The translations under genes were made by a program, and so were the position numbers. Positions 25,034-37,686 of a DNA stretch of 64,000 nt are shown in pieces. Positions within the stretch are counted from its first letter, which is position 1, and every line of letters starts with the position of its first letter. Origin of the DNA: Parascedosporium putredinis (Eukaryota > Ascomycota > Sordariomycetes > Microascales > Microascaceae); NCBI GenBank assembly GCA_949357655.1, contig CASHTG010000001.1, positions 3,038,001 to 3,102,000 on the forward strand, given 5' to 3'. Under the pieces are notes generated by a model. It was not told the DNA's origin. It was given only the letters and a program-made list of their open reading frames with translations, and did not search any database.

Positions 25034-27961
25034 ATGTTGTCTAATCCGCTCCATCGCTTTTCTCCGTACCACACCATACCGTCCACCACCCTCCTCTCGA
25101 ACGGTCATGTCCCCAACCCTCACCTCCACTCTGGCCTTGAGGGTATTCCCCAGGGTCCCCACTACGCCCTTCAGCAGCTCCAGCAGCATGTCGGCGTGAA
25201 CCCGCACATGGCCCGGCCAGGCCCTCAACAGAAACACAGGCAGCATCATTACGGCCCTGCGACGAGAGCTACTGGAGCTGCCGGCCCTATTAGGCGGAGA
25301 ATCAGCCGAGCTTGCGACCAGTGCAACCAGCTACGGACCAAGTGTGACGGACAGCATCCTTGCGCTCACTGTATCGGTAAGTAGCGTTTCCAACTCATCG
25401 GGGCAGGGGTCCCTTAATTTGTCACTGCTCCTGTCACAGAAGCCCCAGCTAACGATGGCCATTCAGAGTTTGGTCTTGGCTGTGAATACATCCGAGAACG
25501 CAAGAAGCGCGGCAAGGCTTCCCGCAAGGACCTTGCCCAGCAGGCTGCGGCCCAGGCTGCCGCTGCTGCTCAGGGTGGCCAGAAGCCCCAAGACGGTAGC
25601 CAATCGAATGACCAGCGATCGAACAGCCCTTCGAGCACCAAGAACATGCAGAATGACGGGCAAGACCAGAAGGTCATGAACGATCTTCAAGAGGATGCCA
25701 TGCAGCGCAGCCAGAGGACTGGTAGCCTTGATACAATCGGCGAGATGTCGAGCCAGCAGCACATGTCGGGCCACTCGATGGACCGTGACCACCTTGATAG
25801 CCCCACCGGACTTGATCTTAATGGCTATGGCAACGTCCACACTGGCTACGAGAGGCAGGGAATGGGCCACATGATGAACGGCCCTAGCCACGCAGGCTAC
25901 GGCCCCAGCCAGGGCAATATGTCGAGCTACCCCGACCTCCCTTATGGCATCCAGACCCAGAGTCCCACCAACTTTTCCAACAACGCGGCTTTTCGCATGG
26001 GTGGCGGTCCCTTGAGCGGCTATCCGATGGGAGCGGAGTCCACCTCTCCGGGCTGGAACCTCAGCATGTCCTCGCCCCCGGCTCAATTTCAAACCCACAT
26101 GCCTCAGCAGCCCAGCTTCCCTCAACAGTCTCACCACCTCCGGTACCCAGTTCTCGAGCCTCTCTTGCCTCATCTTGGCAACATCGTCCCTGCCTCACTG
26201 GCCTGTGATCTAATTGATCTCTACTTCTCCTCTTCCTCCTCGGCCCAGATCCACCCCATGTCCCCCTACGTTCTCGGCTATGTTTTTCGGAAGCGCTCCT
26301 TTCTCCACCCCACCAAGCCTCGACAGTGCGCACCGGCTCTCCTTGCCAGCATGCTCTGGGTAGCGGCCCAGACCAGTGACGCCCAGTTCTTGACCAGCGT
26401 CCCTTCCGCACGCGGAAAGATCTGCCAGAAGCTCTTGGAGCTTACTGTCAGCCTCCTCAAGCCTCTTATTCATACACCCTCGGGTGACGTGTCTCCTGTT
26501 TCAAGCCCCGTCATTGATGGCGTTGCTTTGGGAGGCCTCGGTGTTGCCCTTCCCGGCTCCATCAGCATGGATGCCTTGACTGGTGAATCCGGCGCCTTCG
26601 GCGCTGCGGGCACCCTCGATGATGTCATCACTTACATCCACCTAGCTACAGTCGTCTCGGCCAGTGAGTACAAGGGCGCTAGCCTTCGGTGGTGGAATGC
26701 CGCCTGGTCACTAGCTCGTGAGCTGAAGCTCGGCCGCGAGCTCCCGCCCTCGCCGAATGCGATGAACCAAAACGGCGAGAACGGCAATGAGGTGGATGCG
26801 GATGGCGAGGCGGACGAAGAAATCAACGTTCCCGGTGTCATCTCTGAGGAAGAGCGAGAAGAACGCCGCCGCATCTGGTGGCTTGTCTATATTGTGGACC
26901 GCCATCTTGCTCTCTGCTACAACAGGCCTCTCTTCCTCCTCGACATCGAATGCGATGGCCTCATGCTACCGATGGACGAGACTTCGTGGCAGAATGGCGA
27001 GTTCCGGGCCTATACCAACGGTAACACCGACCCCAATGTCCTCAATGCGGGTGCCGGCGTGGGAACGGGCCAGATTACCCGCATCCGGGGGCCTCATTTC
27101 GAATGCACAGGTCACAGCATCTTTGGCTATTTTCTTCCTCTGATGACTATTCTCGGCGAAATTGTCGATCTTCACCACGCGCGAAACCATCCGCGATTCG
27201 GCGTCGGCTTCCGCTCTGCCCGTGAGTGGGACGAGCAAGCTGCCGAGATTGCGCGCCATCTCGAAGCCTACGAGAGAAGCCTCAAGAGGTTCGAACAGCA
27301 GTACCTCCGAACTTCGAACGGGGACGAAAAGGCGGATTCCGGGGCCAAGGACAACAACGGAGACCTCGTCGGCAACATCGCCGAGGGCGGGTCGCCTTCA
27401 GGCCACTCGGTCCACACCAACTCGTCGAGTCGCATGACTGAAGGCGATATCCAGACCCGCATCGTCGTTGCTTACGGTACCCACGTTATGCATGTCCTCC
27501 ACATCCTCCTTACGGGCAAGTGGGACCCCATCAACCTTCTTGACGACAACGACTTGTGGATTTCGTCCCAAGGCTTCATCAACGCCACCGGGCATGCCGT
27601 GTCCGCGGCGGAGGCCATTAGCAACATTCTTGAGTACGATCCCGGCCTGGAGTTTATGCCCTTCTTCTTCGGCATCTACCTGCTCCAGGGTTCCTTCTTA
27701 CTTCTTCTCATCGCCGACAAGCTTCAGCTTGAGGCCTCGCCAAGCGTGGTCAAGGCGTGCGAGACCATTATCCGTGCCCATGAGGCCTGTGTTGTCACAC
27801 TCAACACCGAATACCAGCGCAACTTCAGCAGGGTCATGCGCAGCGCGCTCGCACAGGTCCGTGGCCGCGTGCCAGAGGATCTCGGTGAGCAACACCAACG
27901 CCGCCGCGAACTGCTTTCTCTATACCGATGGACCGGTGATGGAACCGGTCTAGCCCTTTAA
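25034..27961 (+). CDS. xyr1: Xylanase/cellulase transcriptional activator XYR1 (XlnR/XLR-1 orthologue)
   Basis: Nuclear Zn2Cys6 activator that switches on xylanase, cellulase and pentose-catabolism genes by binding GGCTAA-type sites. CDS joins 25034-25376 and 25467-27961: 945 aa, close to the roughly 940 aa of Trichoderma XYR1. The 90-nt intron (GTAAGT donor, GCTAAC branch) falls inside the zinc cluster, splitting the Glu codon after HCI. The cluster uses Cys94, 97, 104, 110, 113 and 120 and is preceded by GPIRRRISRACDQCNQLRTK, a hallmark of this family. A variable linker follows, then the fungal-specific TF middle region (LRYPVLEPLLPHLGN, HPMSPYVLG, ASEYKGASLRWW, WWLVYIVDRHLALCYNRPL) and the conserved tail ending RRELLSLYRWTGDGTGLAL. 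The start MLSNPLHRFS matches the family start. No lesion was seen over 2.9 kb. It is convergent with the next TF gene. Identification is very secure. Confidence 0.97.
25377..25466 (+). other. xyr1: XYR1 intron inside the zinc cluster
   Basis: GTAAGT donor, GCTAACG branch site at about 25448 and TTCAG acceptor. Removing these 90 nt restores the Zn2Cys6 reading HCI-EFGLGC. Confidence 0.95.
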
Positions 27962-28756
27962 TAGTCTTTTATCATTTTGTCATTTCGGGCCATATCTGTT
28001 TTTATATTCGGTGCTTTACATATATCCAGGGTCGCAACCATTGTGTGGTACGGGGGTGGTGTATAGGGAGTTATGAATTTGGTTTTTTTTTTTTTCCAGG
28101 AGGATGGACAAAATGGTTTACAAAGGCGCAAACTGGGAAACAGGGGAGACCCTTTGGGCTTGTTCTTGTCTTATTCTCCTCCCTCTTGATATGGAGGTTA
28201 GCTCATGTATATATGTTTGGACTTGCTTCTTCTTCACCTTGCCTAATAAGGGTTCTCGCACGAATCGGACTGTCTTCACTTCAATACAGGTTTTGTTTGA
28301 CAAAATTAGATTGGTTTCCACTATATCATCACATCTTTCTTCCTTTGCTGTGCAACTTGGACCCTTGCCCTCTTTTCCCGAGGTATAAACATGTTGACAA
28401 AAGCACAGAGTCTACTATTACGCAAAGATGTGATGCTCTCACTAGTCAGCGATCATAGATAAGTCCACGTCGTATAACTTACATATACATGGTGACCACC
28501 TTCCTTCTTTTTCAGAGCTGGTAATCATGGCTCATCGAGGTGTAGCGGTCATCTCCCTTCTTCACATTTTCCACAATACACATAAACAAGCAAGTAGATA
28601 GATAAATGGAGCGGTATCACTCCATATGGTTATGTAGAACCGCCCTCTTCATTTTCTATATCATACATGATCCCTATCGTCATGGACCCCGGTTTGGCCT
28701 TAGTAATGGTACAACTGAAGCGAGCCGTCTTATTGACCCCTTCACAGCCCCTCTGC
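27962..28756. other. Convergent intergenic region between XYR1 and the second TF gene
   Basis: About 0.8 kb lying downstream of both genes, so it should hold two 3' UTRs. It is AT-richer than the genes and has T-runs after each stop. No gene or RNA seen. Confidence 0.5.
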
Positions 28757-28895
28757 CTAATCGAGACCTGATAACCAGCCTGAGCCATTCAAGGCAGCTA
28801 GCGCATCAAACGCGCCATACGAGGAGTCATCTGCGCTCATCCTACCTGAGCCGTTGATTCCAGCCCTGAATCCGAATCCTTGCGAATGCTGTTGT

Positions 28896-28927
<32 letters not shown>

Positions 28928-31594
28928 GAGACTGTGGTCCGCAGACGATAGGGGCGATTGAGGCTGGGCCATAGCCTGCGTTGCCGGAGCAGACGCGCCC
29001 GAGTTTGGAGTAGTGCCGTTGACGGGGACGTCCCACGACTCGAAATTTTGCTGCCACCGCACACCGTCGTTGAGATACCAGTTTTGGGCGTCGATACCCG
29101 AGTCTTGGAAGATGTTGGTAGGCGAGACCTGTCGCGTCCCCGAGCGGCTCGTCTGTGACGATGTTAGGTTGCTACCTCCCGCCGCCAGAGGCGAGAACCT
29201 GGGGTGGTGCGGGTAGCCGGGAAGTGTCGGGGTCGCACGGAGGTTAGCCCAATCACTCGTTCCGGGAGAGGCTCTTGTACCCCGATGGAAAGGGCCGCGG
29301 AGAGCTGCTGCTGGGTCACAGGTACATTGAGGCTAGGCGGGATAGAGGTGGGATTGCTGTTCGTCGCTGCAAGCGAGGAGGCGGCGGTTTGGGCCAAAAG
29401 GCGCTCGTTGGCCTGTATCTGCTCGAATCCGAGGATGCTTGCGTATGGTGGGGCTTTACTCACGGAGGCGGCGAACTCGGTGGAGGGGAACCTACGCCGA
29501 GGCCACCACCGCTCGCTGGAGAAGGCACTTCGGAGGTGCTAAAGGTTCCGTACTTGTCGTCGGAGCGCTGCAAGATAGTCCGCGCTTCATCGGGCAACTC
29601 GCAATTCCACTTCCGAGAGAGGACGCTTAGAATACCCAAAGTGCGCCGAGCACAGAGCCAATCCTCGGCAATCTCCTCGAGGTGTTTGACGCCGTGGATA
29701 ATATCGCGCTTGGCGGTCTTGTCCGGGAGATTTAAAAGGTGGATCGTGCAAGCGCTGTGAATGATGTAGACGGCGATGTTGCAAATTTGGCGGAGGTTCC
29801 AATTCTTCTTGTAGAGTCGGATGAGCTTGGAGATGGCGATGGCATTGGCCGTGCAGATGCGACGCGGAGAGACGTGAGCAGGCAGTGGAGAAGCAGCCGG
29901 GGTGTATTTTAGGAATGGGCGGAACAAGTGGATATACTGGAGATGAAAGAACATGCTGGCAATGGGGGAGAGTTTGCGTTAGCAGCTCTGAGTGCCAAGG
30001 GAGTGGGAGCGGGGGTTGGTGTGCGAAACCAAAGGCAGGCAGGTACTTACTGGGTAAGAATTACGTTGGGCAGCTGGCCGTCCTTGGGCTCAAACTCATT
30101 GGGGAGCTCCTTGCGCCATTCCTCCAGGCGGCGGTGGAGCTCGCTCAGCTTCTTTAGCTCGGCGGACTTTCCGGTGGATCTACCAAGGTGAGTAGGGTGA
30201 TAGAAGAATATGAGCAAGTCGCTGCTGATCTCGCAGAGCTTGGAGAGCTCTAGGCCGATAGCCCGCGTGCGTGCAGGTTGTTTAGATGACTGGTCGAAGC
30301 CGTTGTCGGTGTAGGGCGACCACGACTCGGCATCTTCGTCTGGGAAGACATCATATTTCGGGACGCTATAGGAGCCCTGAGGGATCTGGGGCAGGCGTCC
30401 CAAGTAGTTGGACCAACATTTGTCAAAGAGAAAGCAGCCCCAAAATGTTATCCTCCGGGCATCGATCTCGTACTCGCTCATCCGCTCCTGGGCCGAGCCC
30501 ATGGCGCCCGCGTCGAGGTTGAGGCCAATGTCATAGGCCATGCGGAAACTCATACCGCTATACACCCAACCCTTGGCTTCTCTTCCGCAGCCGGCTTCGC
30601 GGACGGACATTATAGCCAAGGCCTGGACAGCAGTAAGCCTCGGTTTCTCGTACTCATCGTTTTCAACGATTAACCTCTTGGCCTCGGCGATGAAGTGGTC
30701 GCCCTTGGTCCGGCTGTCCCCAGCCACGGCGAATGCGCCGGGAACGGATGTAAAATGGCAGCCCAGCCCGAGAATGGCGTTTACGAGGAGAGAAGAACAG
30801 TAGACGGGGTTGGCGTGTTTGCCTCGGAAGAAGTCCTGGTAAAACAGCCGCTTGGAAAGGGTAGCAAAGTAGGGATAATGCCAGTTGAAGTACATGTTGA
30901 CGAGGTGGATGATGAGCTGTGGGTCTTTGGTCACGGTGGTCCAACTTGTAATGGGATCTTCGGCCACGTGGGCCAGGGCAGTGGCTGGCTCCGGGGCCAC
31001 GCTAGATGCCTCGCCGAGGTAGATGAGATGGGAGGTGCCGCCGATGAAGCGCACAAGACCATTCTCTAGCCGCAGCTCGCCCATCTTTTGAGCAAGGTCA
31101 TGCTCACCGCCGAGGGTGAGGCCAGCGGCATCGCCGTCTTCCAACGGTTCCGACGACTCTGTATCTTGTACTCCGAGGCTCTGGTGGTTCAGGATGGCTT
31201 CAGCAACAGCGTCAAGGCTAGTGCTGGTACGGATGCGATGAACCAGGTCATGGACTTCGTCCTCGGGGAAGCTGATGATGGCGTCTATCAGGACATGTAA
31301 AGTGGAGTTTTTAGCCTTGACGGTACCAGCCTTTTCCCTGTAGACACCCTTCCGCCGGTGATCCGAATTGGGGTCATAAACGCACTCGGTGCCGTAAACG
31401 CTGGCGCAGGCGGCGCAGCTGGGAAGGGCGCCGTCGCATTTGGATTTTCTCCGTCTACAAGCGATGCAAGCAGTACTCACGCAGCGGCGTTTCTGAGTGG
31501 ATGGATCGGTATTTCCGCGCGTCTTTTTCTTGCCGGCGGAGGCCGGGGCAGGTCTACTGCTCGAGGAAGCTTGGTGTGAAGTGGTTGTATCCAT
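28757..31594 (-). CDS. Zn2Cys6 fungal-specific transcription factor (NirA/NIT-4-like architecture)
   Basis: Nuclear regulator with unknown targets. Exons on the minus strand: 31594-30051, 29955-29464 and 29198-28757, giving 825 aa. The zinc cluster uses Cys43, 46, 53, 60, 63 and 71 (CIACRRRKSKC). A fungal-specific TF domain follows: VNMYFNWHYPYFATL, GLGCHFTSVPGAFA, then MAYDIGLNLD and FWGCFLFDKCWSNYLGR. Intron 1 (30050-29956; GTAAGT..CCAG) joins ILT to HMFFHLQYIHLFRPF, the usual conserved join. Intron 2 (29463-29199; GTGAGT donor, GCTAAC branch, CCCAG acceptor) keeps the frame, although its 5' half is open in another frame, so the middle exon boundary is less certain. The C-terminus contains a poly-Gln tract and ends GSGWLSGLD. 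Automatic annotation often calls this family nirA; I do not claim nitrate regulation. No frame damage. Confidence 0.85.
28888..28927 (-). repeat. CTG/CAG trinucleotide tract coding poly-Gln
   Basis: An imperfect CAG/CAA repeat on the minus strand encodes about 13 Gln near the C-terminus of the Zn2Cys6 regulator. It is likely length-variable between isolates. Confidence 0.85.
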
Positions 31595-34500
31595 GGTGAA
31601 TCCGAATTGTTACGTAATGAGGGGAGGAGATTTCACAGAGGTAGAAAGGGAGATGAAGAGTAAAGGGGACTGATCAACAGCAGGCGGCTGCTCAATCATG
31701 GTCCAACCCTCTTCAAGGGAAGACAGGAGGGTGACACAAGCTAAGAATTTGGAGAGTGAAAAAGAAAATGACAAAAAAGGGAGCCGGAGGGTTGTGCACT
31801 TGGTGGTTGTGACTCTGGCGATGGTAATGGTGGTCGAGGCGTAGCAAGTGTGGTGTGGAAGAGAAGGAGAAGGCGCGATGCGGTATCTGTGTGCGCGCGG
31901 GGACTAGTGTAGAAGGGCCCAAAAATTGGTGTAGGCCTCGCAATCGCATGTACTGCGCAAAAAAAATCCAGGTCAAGAACGTGCTTGGTCGGTAGGGACA
32001 AAGACCAGCCAAAATCCCTAGTCTCAAGGTCGAAAAGAGATCCGGTGAAGTAGTGAGGTGGTTCCTACAAGCGCGATATAACACGGCGGAGGGTTGATGG
32101 GATTTGGAGGGAGATGTAGACGGAGTCCCCACGCAGCATCAATCGGTAGTTTGGTACTTTGAGGAATAGTGCTGAAAGATAACACTGAGGGAGGGTATCC
32201 GGGGTGAAGGTGGGTGGTCGAAAGAGACAAGCACGCAATCCGGGCTTCGGGTCTGTCACCCCAAGGCAAGGGCGCGCAACAGGGCGAGAGACGAGCGATG
32301 GCGTGAAGCCGGAGAAGAGAAAAGCTCTCGCTCCACCAATTCAGCCTTCTCAAGTGCCTTCCAAAAGCAGGCCAAGGTAGGTGGGGAAAGAGGTGAGAAC
32401 AGCCCCCTACTCGTAAGGGCAGCTCTTCTCAAAGACCAGGCGCGGGGGTGGAGAAAAGAATTTAAGGTGGATGTGCGGAGCCACTTGTCGGACGGTTGAC
32501 GATGCTCGAGGGCTGGCGGGTTCAGAGCGTGCAGTTGATGGGAGGAGGGGAGAAGCGCAATAGTCGAGGCAGGGTGCCAGGTAGCGTGCGTTCATGCGGT
32601 GGTGTTTAGAGATCCAAGACGCTGGCTCGCGGTGAGACTTGACGAGAGCCCTATGTAACTCAACACTGCGTTAAGCATGGGGCCGACGGGGGACAAGAGG
32701 GAAAAAGAAGGGTTAAGCAATGAAGTAAATGTGAGCAAGTCAGCGGGGAGGCGCCGGTAGCGTACAAGGTTTTTCTTCCTAGGAGTTTAGTCCAGCACTT
32801 CAGACTATGGGACCAGAAAAGAAAGAAGAAAAAAAAAGGTTAAAACAAAGAACGGCTGCTGAAACAAATAGAAGGCATTTGATTTCTCATTACATGTACT
32901 GTAAAGTGCGCCATTGCCCATTTTGAGACTTCGGCCATTCAACCCAGTCCATGTCGGCGAAAGCTGTAGGCTTCATGTACAATAATACCCCGTCTTGGTG
33001 CGCTGGGCCTGGCCAGGCTGGGGGCTCGATTGGACTCTTGACTGGATTGGTAAGAGGACGTGACTGAGACCAGGACCTTTGGCCTTGGTCTACCCTAGTT
33101 CTCATGCTGCGTTAAAAATCCAAGGTACACTACTAGTCAGACACGCTCGACAACCGTCAATCCCGGGTCGTATGATGGACGAACCCCTCAGCCAAAGGGC
33201 TAGGTCGAAGCGACAGCTACCATCCAGGGAGGGCGGTACATCCGCGTGTACAGGTACACTCGACTCGAGCCTCTGACGGACGGAGGCGCAAATACAATGC
33301 AGCAGGACAAGTTTAAAAGTGCAGTCGTACTCTTTCTTCAAAGGGGTCAACCCCGGCGCACGAGCAGTTGATTTGGAAGCAAATGCCGAGAGACCTCCGC
33401 GGGGAGACTGCTGGACTTGTACCGCAGCCAGCTATTATCCTATGCAAAGGTACATCCACTACGGGGTTGGTCCGCAATTCGTCTGGCATTTGGCATCAAA
33501 TTGATCCCTGGGACATCCCCGGACCCAGATTCTTAGAGCTCACCCCTCGCTAAGTACATTCATTGCTTTCGTTTGTGTAACCTCAACACGACACAGCACG
33601 GACAGACAACTCGTCATGTCCAGCTGCCGCTCACAAGATTCAAAGAGACTTGAGACAAGAATAACAGTGGATCGAGTGGAGGAAAGACTAAAACGACTCC
33701 CAAGATTTGTTGCGTCCACTTGTCCTTTGGGCCAAAGACTGGACAGCGCATCGAGCAGTCTCCCTCCCTCTCTACTTCAACGTCTTTGCCCTCTACATCG
33801 CCCGTGCACGTAGGCAGTCAATTCTCCCAGACATGCGGCTGGGCCTCACTGGCTCACCCGCGTCTTCTCAGCAGCCACGGATAACTACGGCCTCCCACTG
33901 GAAGCCGTTCGGCGGTTGCTTGAGATTCCAACACTCGCCAGAGCCATTGATCGTACCCTCGTACTTCGTAAATAAATCAGCTCTCGTCATGCACATGCCG
34001 GGCATCGCCGGTACCGCAGAGCCTCCGCACCTCGCCGAGCATGCTTGTCGTCTCTTCTTGGATTTCGTCAGTCTCCATCCCCCATATGTACCAGCGCAAA
34101 TGAAGGAGAGAAGAAACAAACCAGGGCCAGCACACCATCCATCTACCGGCAGTATCACGATACCATTCAGGTCTGTTAGGCATAGCCGTCTTGTGCGACC
34201 CACCTCCCTCGGTATGTAGGTATGGTCCCCATAACATCACCACGTGGAAAAGATGTCCGCTCTTTCTTTCTTTCTTTCTTTTCTTTTTCTTTTCCCTCCC
34301 CCTTCTCTCCTTGGACCCTCCACCTAAATCCATCCCTTCTCCCCTCCGTTTCAACTCAACTCGTGGACAACAGCTTAGCCAAGGGGTGTCTCAAATATCC
34401 CCCGCCGTTCCCCGTACGTAGGCTACATAGACCTTCTTCTACTGAGTGTCCTCTCTCCGCCCCAATGCCGAGTCAGCAGCTTGGACCAGGGCCGGAGGGC

Positions 34501-35850
34501 CAATTATGCAAGGAAGGGATAATCCTATCACGGTTCACGAGTCACGATCCTCGCCGAGGGAAGGGGGGCCCTGACTTCCGTCTTCCTCCCGCCCTCGATC
34601 GGCGGGATGTGGTGTAACCACCTATCGCCTCGTGCCAGGTTGAGACAGTATTCAAGTACTCGTCATTATCTATATTGATTTTCTTTTTCAAGACTTTGGT
34701 CCCTTGGCCCCAAAGTCTCGGGTTTGCCCCGCTCATCCTGCTGCCTCCGGGGTACATGCGTGGAAAATCCTCTGTTCTCCTCTGCATACATGTAGACCTA
34801 ACCAGAGGCATATGAGCGATGCATGTATAAACAACACCACTATCTCGGGTCATCGTGATGCGAAGGATTTCCGCCCAGCGCTACCGCATCGCGCAGGTGG
34901 CCTCATAAGGGTTGGCTTCCCGAAACACCAGTTATCGAATACCGAATAGATTGAATAGATAAAGAGCACATCCCCTTTGCACGCACCCATACCCACACAA
35001 AGAGGAACATTGATAGGAACACAACAACGTAGCCGTTTGCCTTTCGAGAGCTAGGAATTGAGAGAGCGTGTCATGTGTGGCGAGTAAGTCAAGAACATAC
35101 TAATAATCAGGTCATTATTCATTTTGATCAAGCTGAGGTCTTTGATCTTGCTTCCTCCCTCTTCCGGCCCAACTCTTGTTCTGGCCGGAAACCAACAATG
35201 CACCCAAGTCCACTCGAGCTTGGATCCGTATAAGCTGCTTGCCAGGAGCCACACGCCAAATTTCAGCCAAAGACAGACGAAGAAAGGGTGACCCGAGGGC
35301 AAAAGTGAAAAGGCCAGAAAGGAGAGCGCCTATGCCTTTTCCGAGGTATTATAAGCTAGTGTTGATGCACAAACGACTATTTTCGGGTCCGTGGATCAAC
35401 GAAAGACGAAAAAAGGAAAGAAAAAGAAAAAGTGGAAGAAGTGAAAAAGAAAAAGAAATCTCTTTCTAATGTACAGGTCGCACCTCGCCACTACTCATGG
35501 ATGGCGAGGAAGATGAAGCTTGGCAAAGCAGAGAGAAGGTTTAAGGAAGAGGTGGAAAGAAACCGGCACGAGAACGTGCCTACTGCGTCACGCCATCTAC
35601 ACGCCCTAAACGGATGTTCAGTGGTTACCCTTCTCTATCCAGTGCCGGGCCCCATACAGGCACATCCGCCCTGGTGGTTCGCAGGTTACTTGGTTCGCGC
35701 CCCGTGAAAACGGGGTTGCGCGTGTGCGAGTGAGTATGCATAATGTGTGGGGTTCACGCGCGAGTACAGCACAAAACAGCAACACCCAGAACCCAGCCGT
35801 ACGCGCGGCGCGGTCCCAACCGCAAACTACACTCCGTTACTTGATGTGGC
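31595..35850. other. 4.3-kb gene-free region upstream of the second TF gene
   Basis: This lies between the TF start and the end of the RING gene, both on minus. It should hold the TF promoter and leader. I see no family-level coding signal. It contains A/G-rich tracts and TACATGTA octamers at 32891 and 34787. Confidence 0.45.
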
Positions 35851-37686
35851 CTACCGGTTACTCCTTCCGGTAAAATGATCACGGATCCAGCCAAACGTAC
35901 GACTACCGCTCTCTCGCTGATTTTCCTGGTCCGGCTGGCCCGAACGGCGGCTGTTCGTTGACGGACTCCTAGTCCTGGTTCCGGACCCACGGTCAGTAAT
36001 ATTAGGGGAGACATCGAGGTTCGCCGAGACCCTGCGTTTGGCCAGCGCTGCTCACGGTCAGCACTTGTCCCCGGCGAGTTCCGGCCTAGAGGATCATAGG
36101 TCCGGAACGACGAAAATCCCCCAAAGACCCTGCCGCGGGGTTGGCTCCCGGCATCCGGAGTTCGAAATCGGTTTGAGCCGGTACGTGGCTGCATGCTAGG
36201 GAACATGCCAGGCAGCAGGTCTCCGAACCCGGCTCCTGCTTGGGCCGCAGGGCTCGACGAGGCCTCCCGGCCAGCAGCTGTATTCGGTTGGGCTCCAGCG
36301 TTATTTGTCTCGATAGGAGTACGACAGATCGGACAGGTATTGTGCTCCCGGAGCCACATTACCACGCATGTCTCGTGGAACCAATGCTTGCAAGGAAGGT
36401 AAATCACCTCATCCCCTATTTTGATCTCGTCGATACAGACCGTGCACTCGACGTTGCCGCCTGCTTGCGCGAGCATCTCGGCATCCATCTTCTTACGTTC
36501 CAGGCCCTCAAGCGCAGCGTCAGAGGCGGGCGGCGCCGCATTTGACTGGGGATTGGCTTCCATGAGGTTTGAGATGATTCGATCGAGCGCCTCTTGCGTG
36601 TAAACGGCATCTCCGTGGCGAGCATTTGCCGGATCAACAATTAGTCCGAGTAGATTTTGAAGGCTGATGAGCAACTCTCCGGCCGGATCCCGGGCATTCC
36701 TTTCCCCTTCCGCGCCACCCACACCCTCCGCGCGGTCAATACCTTCAGTCCCCTCGGGCGCATGGGGTGGACGAAGTCCAGGCCCGGCGAGGATAGTTCG
36801 GAAAACACTAAGGTTCATGGTTAGCAGCAAGCCGGAAAGAGGGGGAAGCCCCGAAAGAAAAAGGTCTCCTCGCTCTCAGGCGGCCTCGTTAGCCTCAAGA
36901 GGGCAGGGGATGCAAAGGTGGTGGTTCGTACTGAGTAAACGGCGGGGTCTCGTCGTCACCGGGACGTCGATTTCCAAACATGGGACCAGACGATATCGTC
37001 CAGCTCGTCGTGTGCGTGCCGTCGACGCTGGTAAATGTGGTGCGCCTAATACCACCGTTACCGAGTGGCGAGAAGGTTTCTCCATTCCGGGAGTTCTGGG
37101 GAGGCATGGTAGGAAACATCCTAGGAGCTCCCGCCCCGAGTAGGTCAACAAAGCGACGAAAAATGGCGTCATCAGGCCCGTCAATAGGCGCATTACGAGA
37201 ACGTTGGTTCGGGTCTCCGGGGCTCGAGGGGGCGTCATCTAGGTGGTTATCGTGCTGGGGTGGCCATTGTCCGCTCCCGCCCCTCAGTTGCCCCCGAAGG
37301 CGAAGGGACCGTGGTGCCGAGGATGCAAATGGTCTTCGATATCCGCCTCCTCAGGGTCGGAGTCTTCGGAATACCGCCGAGGTTGTAGTTCCGGTGGAGA
37401 GGCCGTTGTACGGTCTTCGCGATACATGTCTCGCGGATCAGTTTCGCGGGAAATCTAAAACAAGTAGAACACAAGCATCGGTTTAGCATACGCTCCTAAA
37501 TCTTGCTGGGGCTATTAACGATGACGGCCAGCTTACAATTTCAACACACTCGTTGTGGCAGGATGGACATGATTCCTGGCCACCCTCGTCCGCATACCAT
37601 TCGTGGTGACAGGAGTGGCAGAACACAACAGTACGATCAGTGGTAGCGTCTAGGTGGCCTGGCCCGGTACTCCCGTCGGAAGCCAT
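35851..37686 (-). CDS. RING-H2 E3 ubiquitin ligase, RNF126-like, with two single-base frame breaks
   Basis: Probable ubiquitin ligase. Exon 1 (37686-37537) encodes MASDGSTG.. and an N-terminal zinc ribbon with two CX2C pairs (FCHSCHHEWY, CPSCHNEC). Introns are 37536-37455 (GTAAGC..TTTTAG) and 36931-36808 (GTACGA, GCTAAC branch, CTTAG). The C3H2C3 RING starts CTVCIDEIKIGDEV and ends CPICRTPI, at about residues 346-390. One base seems missing in the G5 run at 37291-37295 (minus sense), where the frame otherwise stops right after AFGGN. A second break lies near 36030-36050: the family-like tail FGWIRDHFTGRSNR, ending at a TAG (35853-35851), is in the next frame. Restoring one base at each gives a continuous 543-aa protein. 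Left uncorrected, the last frame runs on to 35754. An in-frame ATG at 37776 would add 30 residues unlike the family start. Confidence 0.82.
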
